Origin: Actinomycetes bacterium
Lineage (GTDB): Bacteria > Actinomycetota > Actinomycetes > Mycobacteriales > Mycobacteriaceae
Direction: 5' to 3'
Assembly (NCBI GenBank): GCA_029780675.1
Contig: JAKOYE010000101.1
Span: 1-64,000 of the forward strand
DNA: 64,000 bases
The translations under genes were made by a program, and so were the position numbers. Positions within the stretch are counted from its first letter, which is position 1; each line of letters opens with the position of its first letter. Of the stretch, positions 47,434-56,743 are shown piece by piece. Below the pieces are notes generated by a model that worked only from the letters and a program-made list of their open reading frames with translations, made no database searches and was not told the DNA's origin.

Positions 47434-48255
47434 TTACCCCGAATTTAGCGGTTCGAACGAGAACCAATCGATGCTCATCTCCGCGGGGAATGGGGTCGAG
47501 TCGTCCGGGGGACCCGGCCAGTCACCCCCAACGGCAACGTTGATCAGCGCAAACATCGGGTTCTCGAAGACCCACCGGGAGCCATCCGGCAGCGAATCCG
47601 GGGTGAACGTGGCCAGCGTGTTGTCGTCGACTCCCACGGTGATGCTGTGTTCCCGGCGGGTCATCCAGTAGTTGTGATACTCCGCGGACATGTCCGAGAT
47701 GTGCCCTTTGGCCTCGACGTCCGCACCCGGTGCGTGCAGGGCGATGTTGAACGTCGTCGGGCTGTTCACCAGTTCGATGATGTCGATCTCACCGCTCTCC
47801 GGCCAGCCGACCTGCTCGATGTTCTCGCCCAGCATCCAGAAGGCGGGCCAGAGGCCCTGCCCGGCCGGAAGCTTCATCCGTGCCGCCACGGTTCCATAGG
47901 GAAAGTTGAGCTTCCCACGGGTGACGAGGCGACCCGAGGTATATCCGTCCGGAGTTCTCTGCGCTGTGATGACCAGGTTCCCGTGACCGTCCAACCGGAT
48001 GTTCTCCGGAAAGTCGGTGTATGTCTGGAGACTGCCGCGCTCCCAGCCGTGGGTGGACGACGGCCCGATATCGGCGGTCCACAAGTCAGGATTGGGCGGC
48101 GCGCCGAACGGCCCCAGGAAGTCCTCGAATACCGGACCGGACGCGGTCGGCGCGGCGGCGGCAGAACCGATCAGACCGTCGGAGGCCGAGAGCGCGGGCG
48201 CCGAGAGCACCGGCACCAGGAACACGGAGAGGGCCCTGATCAACCCGTGCCTCAC
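47434..48255 (-). CDS. Secreted GH16 family beta-glucanase
   Basis: 273 residues from the GTG at 48255 (VRHGLIRALS), which overlaps the flippase stop as GTGA. A signal peptide covers about 1-35. The GH16 catalytic motif EIDIIE (Glu156, Asp158, Glu161) is of the ExDxxE beta-bulge type seen in laminarinases. Aromatic substrate residues lie in LWPAFWMLGEN and YGTVAARMKLP. This suggests cleavage of beta-1,3-type glucan or a related polymer rather than cellulose, whose operons usually carry a GH8 (BcsZ). It lies between the flippase and the BcsB-like gene, so a role in trimming or releasing the exported polymer is likely. Confidence 0.88.
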   Translation of the reverse strand: MRHGLIRALSVFLVPVLSAPALSASDGLIGSAAAAPTASGPVFEDFLGPFGAPPNPDLWTADIGPSSTHGWERGSLQTYTDFPENIRLDGHGNLVITAQRTPDGYTSGRLVTRGKLNFPYGTVAARMKLPAGQGLWPAFWMLGENIEQVGWPESGEIDIIELVNSPTTFNIALHAPGADVEAKGHISDMSAEYHNYWMTRREHSITVGVDDNTLATFTPDSLPDGSRWVFENPMFALINVAVGGDWPGPPDDSTPFPAEMSIDWFSFEPLNSG

Positions 48256-49547
48256 GAGCCAGGCCCGACGACGTCGACCGGCCCGCGGTACTCCCGCCAG
48301 ACCCGTGGGCCGTAGAACAAGACCCCGATGCCGACTGCCGCCAGCCAGCCCAGGGTCAGTCCGGTGAGGCCGCCGTGCAGAGCACCGAACGCAGCGCCGG
48401 CCAACTCCAGCACGCTGAGGACACCGACCAGCACCGCCTCCCGGGCGACATTGCCGCTCACCCGCGCCAGAGTCACGTGGTGATCCTTCACGACCAGCCC
48501 CAGTCCGCCCACACACAAGATGATCAGTGCGGTGTGGGCATTCGTGGCGTAGTCGTCACCGAAGATCTTCAGAACCAGGTTCCCCAGAACCGCCATCACG
48601 AGGATCGCGGCCGCACACACCAGCAGGGAGTACTGGAGTGTCTTGCGGAACTCCATCCGGAAGGTCGCAGTACTGCGGGCCCCGGACGCGAAGAGTGCGA
48701 CGGCCAATGACAGCGGAATGAAGAACACGAACCCGGCCAGCGACCACGCCGCGTACAGATAGCCCGCCTGTTCGGAGCCCAGCGTGACGTTGGCGAGGAT
48801 GGGCATGGCGAAATACGCCACCAGAAGAGACGTGTTCAGTGCGTGATGACGGAAGGCGTCGCCCTGCATGCCACGCAGCGCCGTCGGGGTCGGGACAAGC
48901 CATCCCCTCGGGACCGAGTAGGTCTTCAGCAGCGCGGCGACGACGAACAGGATTGACACGATGTTGGCCACCAGCCAGCTGGAGAAGATGGCCAGCGACC
49001 CGTACTCAGACATGGTGAACGCGGCGGCGATCAGCAACCCGAGTTTGACGACGGATTGAATCGCGTTGCGTCGCAACTGCATTTGGCCGCCGATGATCGA
49101 CAACAGCGCCTGGTCGAGCAGCAGCCCGATCGCCTGCGTGACGACCGCAGCGGCGAAGATCACCGCGATCCAGGGCTCGCTGCTGATTCCCGGCAATCCC
49201 AGGAACGTCACCGGCAGCAAAGCGGCGCAGACCAGCGACACCACTCCGGCGAACAGTCCGGTGACCACGGCGGCCGTCGAGACCAGCGTGCTGCGGTGGT
49301 CTGCCATCCGCGGCAGCTGGGCCGTCAGCATGGTCCCGAAGCCGAGCAGGGTCAGCGGCGCCAACAGGTTCATCGCCGAGATGGCCGTTGACGATTCGCC
49401 GACGTCGGCGGCGGTGAACGACCGCGCTGCCACCGCCCAGAAGACGAACCCCAGCCCCGCGGTGATGACCGAGGTCGAAGCCAGGGCCGCCGCACTCTGC
49501 AACAAGAAACGTAGCTTGCTGCGATGCTCGGCATCTTTATTGCTCAT
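48252..49547 (-). CDS. Wzx-like polysaccharide flippase
   Basis: A 431-residue membrane protein of the MOP/PST superfamily, with about twelve hydrophobic helices beginning SAAALASTSVITAGLGFVFWAVAARSF, a typical Wzx start with a small-residue-rich first helix. It would move lipid-linked sugar units across the membrane. It follows two GT4 genes on the same strand (13 bp gap) and overlaps the GH16 start. A flippase argues for a lipid-linked intermediate rather than a purely synthase-driven polymer. Confidence 0.85.
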   Translation of the reverse strand: MSNKDAEHRSKLRFLLQSAAALASTSVITAGLGFVFWAVAARSFTAADVGESSTAISAMNLLAPLTLLGFGTMLTAQLPRMADHRSTLVSTAAVVTGLFAGVVSLVCAALLPVTFLGLPGISSEPWIAVIFAAAVVTQAIGLLLDQALLSIIGGQMQLRRNAIQSVVKLGLLIAAAFTMSEYGSLAIFSSWLVANIVSILFVVAALLKTYSVPRGWLVPTPTALRGMQGDAFRHHALNTSLLVAYFAMPILANVTLGSEQAGYLYAAWSLAGFVFFIPLSLAVALFASGARSTATFRMEFRKTLQYSLLVCAAAILVMAVLGNLVLKIFGDDYATNAHTALIILCVGGLGLVVKDHHVTLARVSGNVAREAVLVGVLSVLELAGAAFGALHGGLTGLTLGWLAAVGIGVLFYGPRVWREYRGPVDVVGPGS

Positions 49548-49560
49548 CGGCTCTTACTGC

Positions 49561-50802
49561 TCATCGGCTTCGGTACGCCTCGACCGCGTCGTCGTACATG
49601 GTCTCGATTCGCGAGACGACCGCGCTCACAGTGAACTCCCGGGCCCGGTCGCGGCCCGCGGCGCCGTAGGCCAGCGCCTTCTCGGGGTCGGCCAGCAGTG
49701 CCGACAGCGCATCGGCCAGGGCCGCCGCGTCGCCCGGAGGGACCAGCAGCCCGGTGGTGCCGTCGACCACCATGTCCACGATCCCGCCCGACGCAGCCGC
49801 GGCCACCGGCCGGCCGGCCGCCATCGCCTCCAGGACCACGGTGGGACAGGGGTCCGACCACACCGAGGGCACCACCACCACGCGGGCCGAGTTGAACAGC
49901 TCCACCACCCGGTCGTGGGTCACCTCGCCCAACCACCGCGCCCCCGGGGGGAAGTCCCAGGACTCGCCGGTGCCCATGCGGCCGGCGAGCACCAACTCCG
50001 GCGGCGACTGCAGGCGACTGTAGGCGTCGAGCAGCACCGGAATGCCCTTGTCGAAGCTGAGGTCGCCGACGAAGAGAAGTGGCGCATCCGCCGCTGTCGG
50101 GGAGATGTCATCGGCAACGATCTCATCCGGGATGAAGTTCGGGATGACCTTCGCGTGGAGAGCGGCACTATGCAGCCAGCTTCCGGCCGGGATGTCGACG
50201 GCGTGGGCGACCGCACTGCTGACCGCGGCGACGTCGGTGAGACGGCGGGCGCGGCGGTGCGCCGACCAGGCGTTGGCGGCCAGGGTGACCGGACCGTTGA
50301 GCTTGCCGTAGTGCGCCGACGCGCACGGCAGGCAGCGCTTGGGGGCCGGTCCGGGGCAGCGCTCGCGTTCGAACTCCATCAGCCGTTTGGTCGGGCAGAT
50401 GTGGCTGTAGTCGTGCAGGGTCATCACCAGGGGCACGCGGGCTCTGGCCGTTGGGCCCAGCGCGCTGTTGACGATCCAGTTGTGTGCGTGGACCACATCG
50501 AAACCGCCGGTGGCCAGTTCCTCGCGGATCGCGCGGGCGACGATCGGGTCGGGAAGCGGCAGAGCATGAGGACGGACCGGGTCACTGTACAGGGCCGGGA
50601 ACCGGGAAGCGGCAGTCCGGACACGCACCACCCGGACGCCTTCGACGCGGGACTCCCCCGGCGGCGAATCCTGGCCGGAGGCGAAGCCCAGCAGTGTCAC
50701 GTCGTGGCCGCGGCCGGCAAGCTTCCGAGCGAGATTCCAGACGTGCCGCTCCTCACCGCCGGCCAGCGGCGGGATGAACTGTGCCAGGTGCAGAATCCTC
50801 AC
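49561..50802 (-). CDS. GT4 family glycosyltransferase
   Basis: A 413-residue GT-B enzyme. The N-terminal acceptor domain starts MRILHLAQFIPPLAGGEERHV; the donor domain has LLFVGDLSFDKGIPVLLDAY and the GT4 EX7E-like motif DPCPTVVLEAMAAG. A Cys-rich patch in the middle (ERCPGPAPKRCLPCASAHYG) may bind a metal. It is cytoplasmic or membrane-associated, transfers a sugar from an NDP donor onto a lipid carrier-linked chain, and overlaps its upstream neighbour by 4 bp. Sugar specificity cannot be read from sequence. Confidence 0.88.
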   Translation of the reverse strand: MRILHLAQFIPPLAGGEERHVWNLARKLAGRGHDVTLLGFASGQDSPPGESRVEGVRVVRVRTAASRFPALYSDPVRPHALPLPDPIVARAIREELATGGFDVVHAHNWIVNSALGPTARARVPLVMTLHDYSHICPTKRLMEFERERCPGPAPKRCLPCASAHYGKLNGPVTLAANAWSAHRRARRLTDVAAVSSAVAHAVDIPAGSWLHSAALHAKVIPNFIPDEIVADDISPTAADAPLLFVGDLSFDKGIPVLLDAYSRLQSPPELVLAGRMGTGESWDFPPGARWLGEVTHDRVVELFNSARVVVVPSVWSDPCPTVVLEAMAAGRPVAAAASGGIVDMVVDGTTGLLVPPGDAAALADALSALLADPEKALAYGAAGRDRAREFTVSAVVSRIETMYDDAVEAYRSR

Positions 50803-51908
50803 CGGGCGACCTCCCGATACAACGCCTCCAACTGGGCGACGCAGTCGTCCCAGGTCGGAATCGGCGGCGGGGCGGTGCGGGGTTCGGCGGCCAGCTTCAG
50901 CACCGCAGCGGCGATCTCGGACGGGGAGGCGTCCAGCGGGATCGTCGTCGCCAACCCGTCCCGGCCGAGTTCACTCAGTCCGGAGGTGTCTGCCACTAGA
51001 GCCTTGGCGCCGGTTCCCACCGCCTCCATCACCGCGACGGGGTGCGCCTCGTATTCGCTGAGCAGGCACACCACGTCGGAGTCGGAGACGACCCGGCCAA
51101 GCCCGGCCCGCTCGGCCGGCCCGAAACCGCGAATGGCGAAGTGCTCGGTGACGCCCAATTCGCCGGCCATTTCCCGCAGCCTGGCCTCGAAGGGGCCGGC
51201 GCCGATGATCTCCAGCCGGGCACCGGGCGCCCGGCGCAGAATGTCCGGCATCGCGCGCAGAATCCGGTGATGGCCCTTGTACTCCTCAAGGCGCCCGACG
51301 GAGATCACCAGCGGATCCCCCTCGGTGGCCGGGGCGGAGTGATCCACCGGCAGCGGTTCGCATCCGTTGCGGATCAATCGGATCGAGGACTCTGGAATAC
51401 CGAGAGCCTTGGCGAAGGTCTGCCGCTCAAACTCGCACACCGCCACCAGAGCGGTCGCAGACCTCAGTAGCGGACCGATCGCGCGCCACTGCAGCGGCCG
51501 GATGAAGTTCCGCAGACCCGATGAGTTGCCGCCCGTGTGGAAGGTCAACACGGAAGGTATGCGGGACCGCACCGCGGCCAGAGCGGTGGGCGGCACCAGG
51601 GTGTGGACACCCTGGACGTGAACCACGTCGTAGGCGGACTGCGACTCCCGCAGATGCCGGCGCAGGCCCGGAGACCAGAGGTAGTCCCGGTTACGGGGGT
51701 ACGCCGGCCACCGGCGGATGTCGTAGCCGTCAACACGCTCCGACGGCGGCAGTTCGCCGGAGGTGTCGGTGGTCAATACCGTCACCTCGACCCCCAGCGC
51801 GGCCAGCCGCCGGGACACCTCGTGCACATGGGTCTCGATGCCGCCCATGTAGGGCAGCGCCCGGGCCGAGACCATGGCGACCCGAAGGGAACCCGCTCCC
51901 GCGCTCAT
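50799..51908 (-). CDS. GT4 family glycosyltransferase
   Basis: A 369-residue GT-B enzyme. It starts MSAGAGSLRVAMVSARALPY with the GGIETHVHEVSRRL acceptor-site segment, and ISVGRLEEYKGHHRIL marks the donor domain. The EX7E motif is in SEYEAHPVAVMEAVGTG. It shares the overlap pattern (ATGA) with both neighbours. Relative to the other GT4, it lacks the Cys-rich insertion, so the two probably add different sugars. Confidence 0.88.
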   Translation of the reverse strand: MSAGAGSLRVAMVSARALPYMGGIETHVHEVSRRLAALGVEVTVLTTDTSGELPPSERVDGYDIRRWPAYPRNRDYLWSPGLRRHLRESQSAYDVVHVQGVHTLVPPTALAAVRSRIPSVLTFHTGGNSSGLRNFIRPLQWRAIGPLLRSATALVAVCEFERQTFAKALGIPESSIRLIRNGCEPLPVDHSAPATEGDPLVISVGRLEEYKGHHRILRAMPDILRRAPGARLEIIGAGPFEARLREMAGELGVTEHFAIRGFGPAERAGLGRVVSDSDVVCLLSEYEAHPVAVMEAVGTGAKALVADTSGLSELGRDGLATTIPLDASPSEIAAAVLKLAAEPRTAPPPIPTWDDCVAQLEALYREVAR

Positions 51909-52858
51909 CGCGCGTGCCGCCGCTCGGACAGCCGGCGCGACACGGTGCCGACGACGTAACCCACTGTGGTGTAAGCCAATCCGATCACAATCACCGCCGC
52001 CCTTGAGAGTCCCGACCAGTCGCCCCGCAGGGCCGAGCCAAGATTACGCAGGACACCCATCGGGAGCGTCACGGTGGAGTAGGACAACTCCGAGGACAGA
52101 CCGGACTCCACCCCGGTCCGCCGTGCCATCTGCGCCTTGGACAGGCCCTCCGACCAGCAGCGCGAACGGAAGTACGCAAAGGTCTCCCGGTCCAGTGGGA
52201 CGTGGTGGATCGCCACTGCCCGGTCGTCGTAGAGGAACACGCCGTTCGGCCGTTCCTCGGCGACCCGGATGCAGAACTCCGTCTCCTCACATCCCACCGG
52301 GAGCGCGACGGCGGCCGACCGGCCGACATCGGTCAGGAAGCCACCGTCGTCGAACAGCTCGCGCCGGAAGGATGCGTTCGCTCCGATGAGGTTTCGGACG
52401 ACGCCGGGCCTCTGGCCGACGTAGCTACAGCCCACCACCCAGTCGAATTCCGGCGGCCACCACGCGGGCCGCTGGGTGGTCCAGTCGGGATCGATGCGAC
52501 CGCCGACACCCAGGACGTTGGGGTCGGTGTATGCACGTTTCAGGGCGGCCAACCATCCGGGCATTGCGGCCGCGTCGTCGTCGAGGAACACCACCACATC
52601 TGAGGTGGCCAGTTCGACGCCGGTGTTGCGCGCACCCGAGACGCCATTGCCCGTCTGGCTGTGGTTGGGTACCACGCGCACATCGGGAAGCACCTCGGAG
52701 AACCGGGCCTGCAGTGCTGGGTTGTGGTCCACCACCAGGATCAGTTCCTCCGGCGGCGGCTTCTGGGCCTGGACCGAGGCGACGGCCCGCAGTGTGACGT
52801 CCCATCGCCTTTCGGTGTAGGCGCAGATCACCACTGCACAACTTGGTTCTGAGCTCAT
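51905..52858 (-). CDS. GT2 family glycosyltransferase
   Basis: A 317-residue GT-A enzyme. VVICAYTERRW starts the nucleotide-binding region, VVVFLDDDAAAMPGW holds the DxD-type motif (93-95), and GCEETEFCIRV follows as the acceptor/base region. Two weak hydrophobic segments at the C-terminus (AAVIVIGLAYTTVGYVVG) may anchor it. It lacks the multi-helix membrane domain, QxxRW signature and PilZ domain of BcsA-type synthases, so it is not the missing cellulose-type synthase. Confidence 0.87.
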   Translation of the reverse strand: MSSEPSCAVVICAYTERRWDVTLRAVASVQAQKPPPEELILVVDHNPALQARFSEVLPDVRVVPNHSQTGNGVSGARNTGVELATSDVVVFLDDDAAAMPGWLAALKRAYTDPNVLGVGGRIDPDWTTQRPAWWPPEFDWVVGCSYVGQRPGVVRNLIGANASFRRELFDDGGFLTDVGRSAAVALPVGCEETEFCIRVAEERPNGVFLYDDRAVAIHHVPLDRETFAYFRSRCWSEGLSKAQMARRTGVESGLSSELSYSTVTLPMGVLRNLGSALRGDWSGLSRAAVIVIGLAYTTVGYVVGTVSRRLSERRHAR

Positions 52859-55263
52859 CCGCTTGGCCCTTCCGGGGTGACGTGGATCGCTGCGGGGTCA
52901 GCGAGGATGTGACGAACCTTGACAATATCCTCAGTGCCCGCGATCCAGAGCGCCGCTGCCACGACAACGGCCATCAGTGGGGCCAGCACCGCCGCGATGC
53001 GCATCGCCCGTCGGGGAATGCCGCCCACGGTACGCCGAACCCAGGAGACGACGGACCCGAAGTTCGCCGCGATCAGCACCGCCGCGCCGGAGTAGATCGT
53101 CAGCGGCGTCAGCCATACCCCGAAGAGCACCAGAAACACCGACACCAGGCTCGCACTGGCCAACAACGCCGCACCGGTCATCGCGGGATCCCATTCGGCC
53201 CGCACCCGACCGGCCGTGTCACGGATTCGGGGCCAGAGCCTGCTGCGGATCACCAGGGCGATGAACAGCCCGCACCACAGTCCGACAGCCAACTGGGTGG
53301 TCCACGCGACCTTCGGCGTGGTTCCGAACCAGCCACTTCTGAGGTCCGCGTAGCCCAGACCGTTCAGGTCGTAGATGGTCACCGGGCCGTGCCGGTAGGC
53401 GATGCTGATCCCCGGTACCTCGTCGAACTTCGTCACCTGCCGTGGGGTGAGTTGCTTGCCGTCGTTGGGTTCGCCGTTGAAGAAGTACGACCCGAAGGGC
53501 GGCTTGTGCTCGGCCATCCTGCGGTCGACGTAGATGTAGTTCAGCCGCATCGCGCCCGCGGCATCCGTCTCCGCCGTCCCCCAGGTGGTCGCCAGGTACA
53601 ACGACGAGATCTCGATGTCTCGGGGTCCGTCCGCCACCGGCCACAGCCCGGCCTGGGCACCGAGCAGGACCGAGCTGACCCGGTCCGCCGCGACGCGACT
53701 GCCGGCCGGCAACGCCTCACGTGCCCACTGGGCCGCGGCCAGTGACTCGGCATCCATTGACCGGGTGTCGGCGGCCGGGATATACGGGCCGGGCAGATGA
53801 GCCCAACTGGGTCCGCTGCCCAGCACGTAGCCGCCGACAAAGGTCCCCGCAGCCAACAAAACCCCGATGATGCGGATGATCACCGCCCGCCGGTGCTCCT
53901 GGAAGCCGAAATGGTGTGGTTCACGCCACCAGTACCACGCCGCGAATCCCCCGACCGTCAGGCTGAACGGAATGAAGAGGAAGCTGTTGGAGCGGTCGAA
54001 GAGTTCGCCCCCCTTGGGCACGACGCGCGCCGCGAGCAGAGCCGGGATGGACGCCGACAGGACGATCAGCAAGCGCAGCTGCGACTGCTGATGATGACGT
54101 TCGCGGTAGGCGGGCACCAGCATCACCAGCACGATCGCACTCAACGCGGCGGCGTAGTACAGCAACACGTACTGGTCGAATGACCGGGACGCCGTTCCGG
54201 CGGAGTCCTTGAACAGCTCGCGGCGCTCACCTCCGACGAACTGCACCCGGACGTCGGCGATGATCGGCCCGAAATAGTCCGAGAGCAACCGCCGCTGAAC
54301 GATCGCCCAGGCGAATGTCGACGCGATGCTGGCGCAGGCCCCGTAGAGAATCCACAACCGCGCCTTGCCGCCCTCGGCGCCCGCCCAGAAGAACAGCAGT
54401 CCCGCGGTGAGGAAGCTCGTCACGTGGTGGGTCACCGCCACCGCGAGCAGACAGAGGGTGGCACCCGCCAGGAGCGGCAACGGCTTGTCGGCGGATCGGG
54501 CCCGGGCGATGAAGGTGACGGCCGCCAACGCCAGCGGTAACGACATCGTCTGGTAGGCGAACTGCGAGTTGAAGAACACGAACTGCGAGGACATCGCATA
54601 CACCGCGACCGCGAGTCCACCTGCGCGTTCACTCCCGGTCAACCTCTCGACGGTGTCGCACAGCACCGTCACCAGCACCAACCGGCACACGATGACCACC
54701 ACCGTCGCGGCGGCCATGGTGGGGATACCCGCCTGGTGCACCAGCAGCGCAACGGCTTCCAGACCAGGATATCTGGGGCTGACCTCCAGCAGGGGGTTGG
54801 GCTGGAAGAGTTCGTGCGAGGAGAGAATGTCCCCGAGCGTTCGCATGTGCAGTTGCTCGTCGAAACCGGTGAACAACATCGGGTTGGTGGCCCGCCAGAA
54901 CAACGTCGGCCCCAGACCCAGACACACCACCGCGGCATTGCGCGTCGCCCGGTGCAGGTGGGAGCTGGTCAGTGCCCACAGTGCCCGGCCGTACATCGCG
55001 GCAAGGCTGATATCGGAGATGATCTCGGCGATCTCACGGTGCTCCTGCCGGGCGAGGGCGACCGCGATGACTTGCCCCGCCAGGGCGCACAGTTGCCAGA
55101 TGAGAAGCTGCCGGATCTGGACGTACGCGTCCTGAGTCGGCGCCTTTCGCCGGAACCACCGCTTGCGATGCTTGGCGCGGTGGTGCGCTACGCCCGCGGG
55201 CACACGGGCGCTCTCGGTGTCGTCAACATCCCTCGCCCCGTCCTGCAGAGGCACCTCCGTCAC
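52855..55263 (-). CDS. Large GT-C-like integral membrane protein (candidate polymerase or transferase)
   Basis: About 802 residues from a GTG at 55263. GTGs at 55254 or 55203 are possible; an upstream GTG at 55503 would overlap the divergent ligase gene. About 12-14 membrane helices are followed by an exported domain and more helices near the C-terminus. After the early helices comes FDEQLHMRTLGDI (Asp135-Glu136), then HELFQPNPLLEVSPRYPGLEA. Acidic pairs in the first external loop and a PxYP-like segment fit polyprenyl-sugar GT-C transferases. No named family is recognised. It opens the operon, so it may polymerise units or add branches. Confidence 0.65.
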   Translation of the reverse strand: MTEVPLQDGARDVDDTESARVPAGVAHHRAKHRKRWFRRKAPTQDAYVQIRQLLIWQLCALAGQVIAVALARQEHREIAEIISDISLAAMYGRALWALTSSHLHRATRNAAVVCLGLGPTLFWRATNPMLFTGFDEQLHMRTLGDILSSHELFQPNPLLEVSPRYPGLEAVALLVHQAGIPTMAAATVVVIVCRLVLVTVLCDTVERLTGSERAGGLAVAVYAMSSQFVFFNSQFAYQTMSLPLALAAVTFIARARSADKPLPLLAGATLCLLAVAVTHHVTSFLTAGLLFFWAGAEGGKARLWILYGACASIASTFAWAIVQRRLLSDYFGPIIADVRVQFVGGERRELFKDSAGTASRSFDQYVLLYYAAALSAIVLVMLVPAYRERHHQQSQLRLLIVLSASIPALLAARVVPKGGELFDRSNSFLFIPFSLTVGGFAAWYWWREPHHFGFQEHRRAVIIRIIGVLLAAGTFVGGYVLGSGPSWAHLPGPYIPAADTRSMDAESLAAAQWAREALPAGSRVAADRVSSVLLGAQAGLWPVADGPRDIEISSLYLATTWGTAETDAAGAMRLNYIYVDRRMAEHKPPFGSYFFNGEPNDGKQLTPRQVTKFDEVPGISIAYRHGPVTIYDLNGLGYADLRSGWFGTTPKVAWTTQLAVGLWCGLFIALVIRSRLWPRIRDTAGRVRAEWDPAMTGAALLASASLVSVFLVLFGVWLTPLTIYSGAAVLIAANFGSVVSWVRRTVGGIPRRAMRIAAVLAPLMAVVVAAALWIAGTEDIVKVRHILADPAAIHVTPEGPSG

Positions 55264-55302
55264 GGCCTCGCCTGAAACCTCACCTGAAAACTCACCAGAA
55301 AT

Positions 55303-55308
55303 ATTGTA
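55303..55308 (-). promoter_or_regulatory. -10 element (TACAAT) of the polysaccharide operon
   Basis: A good TANNNT match on the minus strand, 40 bp upstream of the GTG at 55263. Its position favours a start codon at or after 55263 rather than the longer frame. The nearby leader contains tandem 12-bp tcaggtgaggtt-type units. Confidence 0.45.
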
Positions 55309-55401
55309 CTCCTGTGGCGTGCCGTAATCAGGAAATCGTAAAGGGTGCGCCCGGTCGACACCTGTCGAGCGGCATCGACCCGGGACCTTCGGTCCGCCGA
55401 C

Positions 55402-55407
55402 TAGACT
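55402..55407 (+). promoter_or_regulatory. -10 element (TAGACT) of the ATP-grasp gene
   Basis: TAGACT lies 10 bp before the ATG at 55418, giving an almost leaderless transcript. The gap to 55264 is otherwise shared with the divergent operon promoter. Confidence 0.45.
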
Positions 55408-55417
55408 GACCCAACCT

Positions 55418-56677
55418 ATGCTCCGCGCCGCCGTGTACCTCCTCGCCTGGCTCGCCTTGGCGCTGCGTTTCGATCGCTCGCGCCCGGGCCCCAACCTGGA
55501 CACCCAGTTGCCCGCCGTGGTGCTGTGGGCATCGCGGTTCCCGCTGCAACACGGCTGCCTGGGGGTGTATCGCAGCCTGGGCCGGGCCGGGGTCCCGGTG
55601 TACGCGGTGATCGGTGATCCGCACGCACCCGTCGCGAAATCCCGCTATGTCCGCGGAACGCTGCTATGGCAACCGCATCTCGGCGAGGGGTACCCCGAGC
55701 TGATCGAACGCCTCATCGACTTCGGCCGCCGACTCGGCCGCCGGTCACTGATCGTGTGCACATCGGATGAGATGGCGGTCCTCGTGGCCCGGCACCGGGC
55801 CGACCTGACGGAGCACTTCATCCTGCCGGACGTCGACCCCGAACTGCCCGCCGAACTCGCCGACAAGCGCGGCCTGGACACCCTCGGCCGCCGCCACGGC
55901 ATGGCGACCCCGGCGGCGGTCGCCGTCGACACGATGACACAGCTGATCGCCCTCGACGCCGAGATGACGCCGCCACTGATCGTCAAGAGCGTCGCACTGC
56001 GCGGCCAGGTGCAAAGTGTCGAGAACACCACCCTGGTCCAGACCCGCGAGGACCTGCTCGCGATGGCCGACGCCTGGACGGAACCATTCGGCGTCGTTCT
56101 CCAGGAGTATCTGCCCGACGAGGACTGCGAGGACTGGTTCACCCACGGCTACTGCGATGCGCACAGCCGGGCCCAGGTCGTCTTCACCGGCCGGAAGGTG
56201 CGAACCTGGCCCGCACGGGGCGGCGCCACCGCCGCCGCTTACACCGCCGCCAATCCCACCTTGGCGGAGTTGGCGAGAACCTTCTGCGCGGCCGTCGGTT
56301 ACCGCGGTGTCTTCGATATCGATTGGCGGTACGACCGGCGCACCGGCCGGTACAACCTGCTGGACTTCAACCCCCGGGTCGGCGCCCAGTTCAGGATCTT
56401 CGAGAACGACGCCGGGATCGATGTCGTGCGGGCGATGCACCTCGACCTGTCCGGCCGACCCGTCCCCAACGGACATCAGATCGACGGCGAGCGATTCATC
56501 GTCGAACCTTGGGACCTGGCCAGTCTGCTCGCCACCCGCTCCCACCCGCTCGACGGGATGGGCGGTGCGGGTCGCCCCAGGGCCGCGTGGCTCGCCTTCG
56601 ACGATCCCAGGCCGGTGTTCGCCGCCGCGGCAACGCAGATCCGGGACTCCATCCGCACCCGGATGCGGGGTTCTTGA
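55418..56677 (+). CDS. ATP-grasp ligase (COG3919-like, membrane-associated)
   Basis: A 419-residue ATP-grasp protein. A short hydrophobic N-terminus (MLRAAVYLLAWLALALRF) may anchor it. The preATP-grasp region includes LGVYRSLGRAGVPVYAVIGD. ATP-binding strands PPLIVKSVALRG and VVLQEYLP and the metal site LLDFNPRVGAQFRIF follow. Relatives form amide bonds between a carboxylate and an amine, as in D-aspartate ligases. It lies beside a UDP-glucuronate-forming enzyme, so amide modification of a uronic acid in the polymer is a testable guess. Divergent from the operon. Confidence 0.78.
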   Translation: MLRAAVYLLAWLALALRFDRSRPGPNLDTQLPAVVLWASRFPLQHGCLGVYRSLGRAGVPVYAVIGDPHAPVAKSRYVRGTLLWQPHLGEGYPELIERLIDFGRRLGRRSLIVCTSDEMAVLVARHRADLTEHFILPDVDPELPAELADKRGLDTLGRRHGMATPAAVAVDTMTQLIALDAEMTPPLIVKSVALRGQVQSVENTTLVQTREDLLAMADAWTEPFGVVLQEYLPDEDCEDWFTHGYCDAHSRAQVVFTGRKVRTWPARGGATAAAYTAANPTLAELARTFCAAVGYRGVFDIDWRYDRRTGRYNLLDFNPRVGAQFRIFENDAGIDVVRAMHLDLSGRPVPNGHQIDGERFIVEPWDLASLLATRSHPLDGMGGAGRPRAAWLAFDDPRPVFAAAATQIRDSIRTRMRGS

Positions 56678-56743
56678 TAACCTGATGCGCGTTGACATCA
56701 AGCGCCGCCTTACCTACTTCAGCACCCGAATCGAATAGAGAAT

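Noticed and set aside
51905..52858. GT2 enzyme as a BcsA-type synthase
   Set aside because: It has no multi-helix membrane domain, no QxxRW motif and no PilZ domain, and is less than half the usual length.
55264..55503. Longer N-terminus for the GT-C-like protein starting at 55503
   Set aside because: It would overlap the divergent ligase gene by 86 bp and run through a good TACAAT promoter, so the GTG at 55263 or later is preferred.
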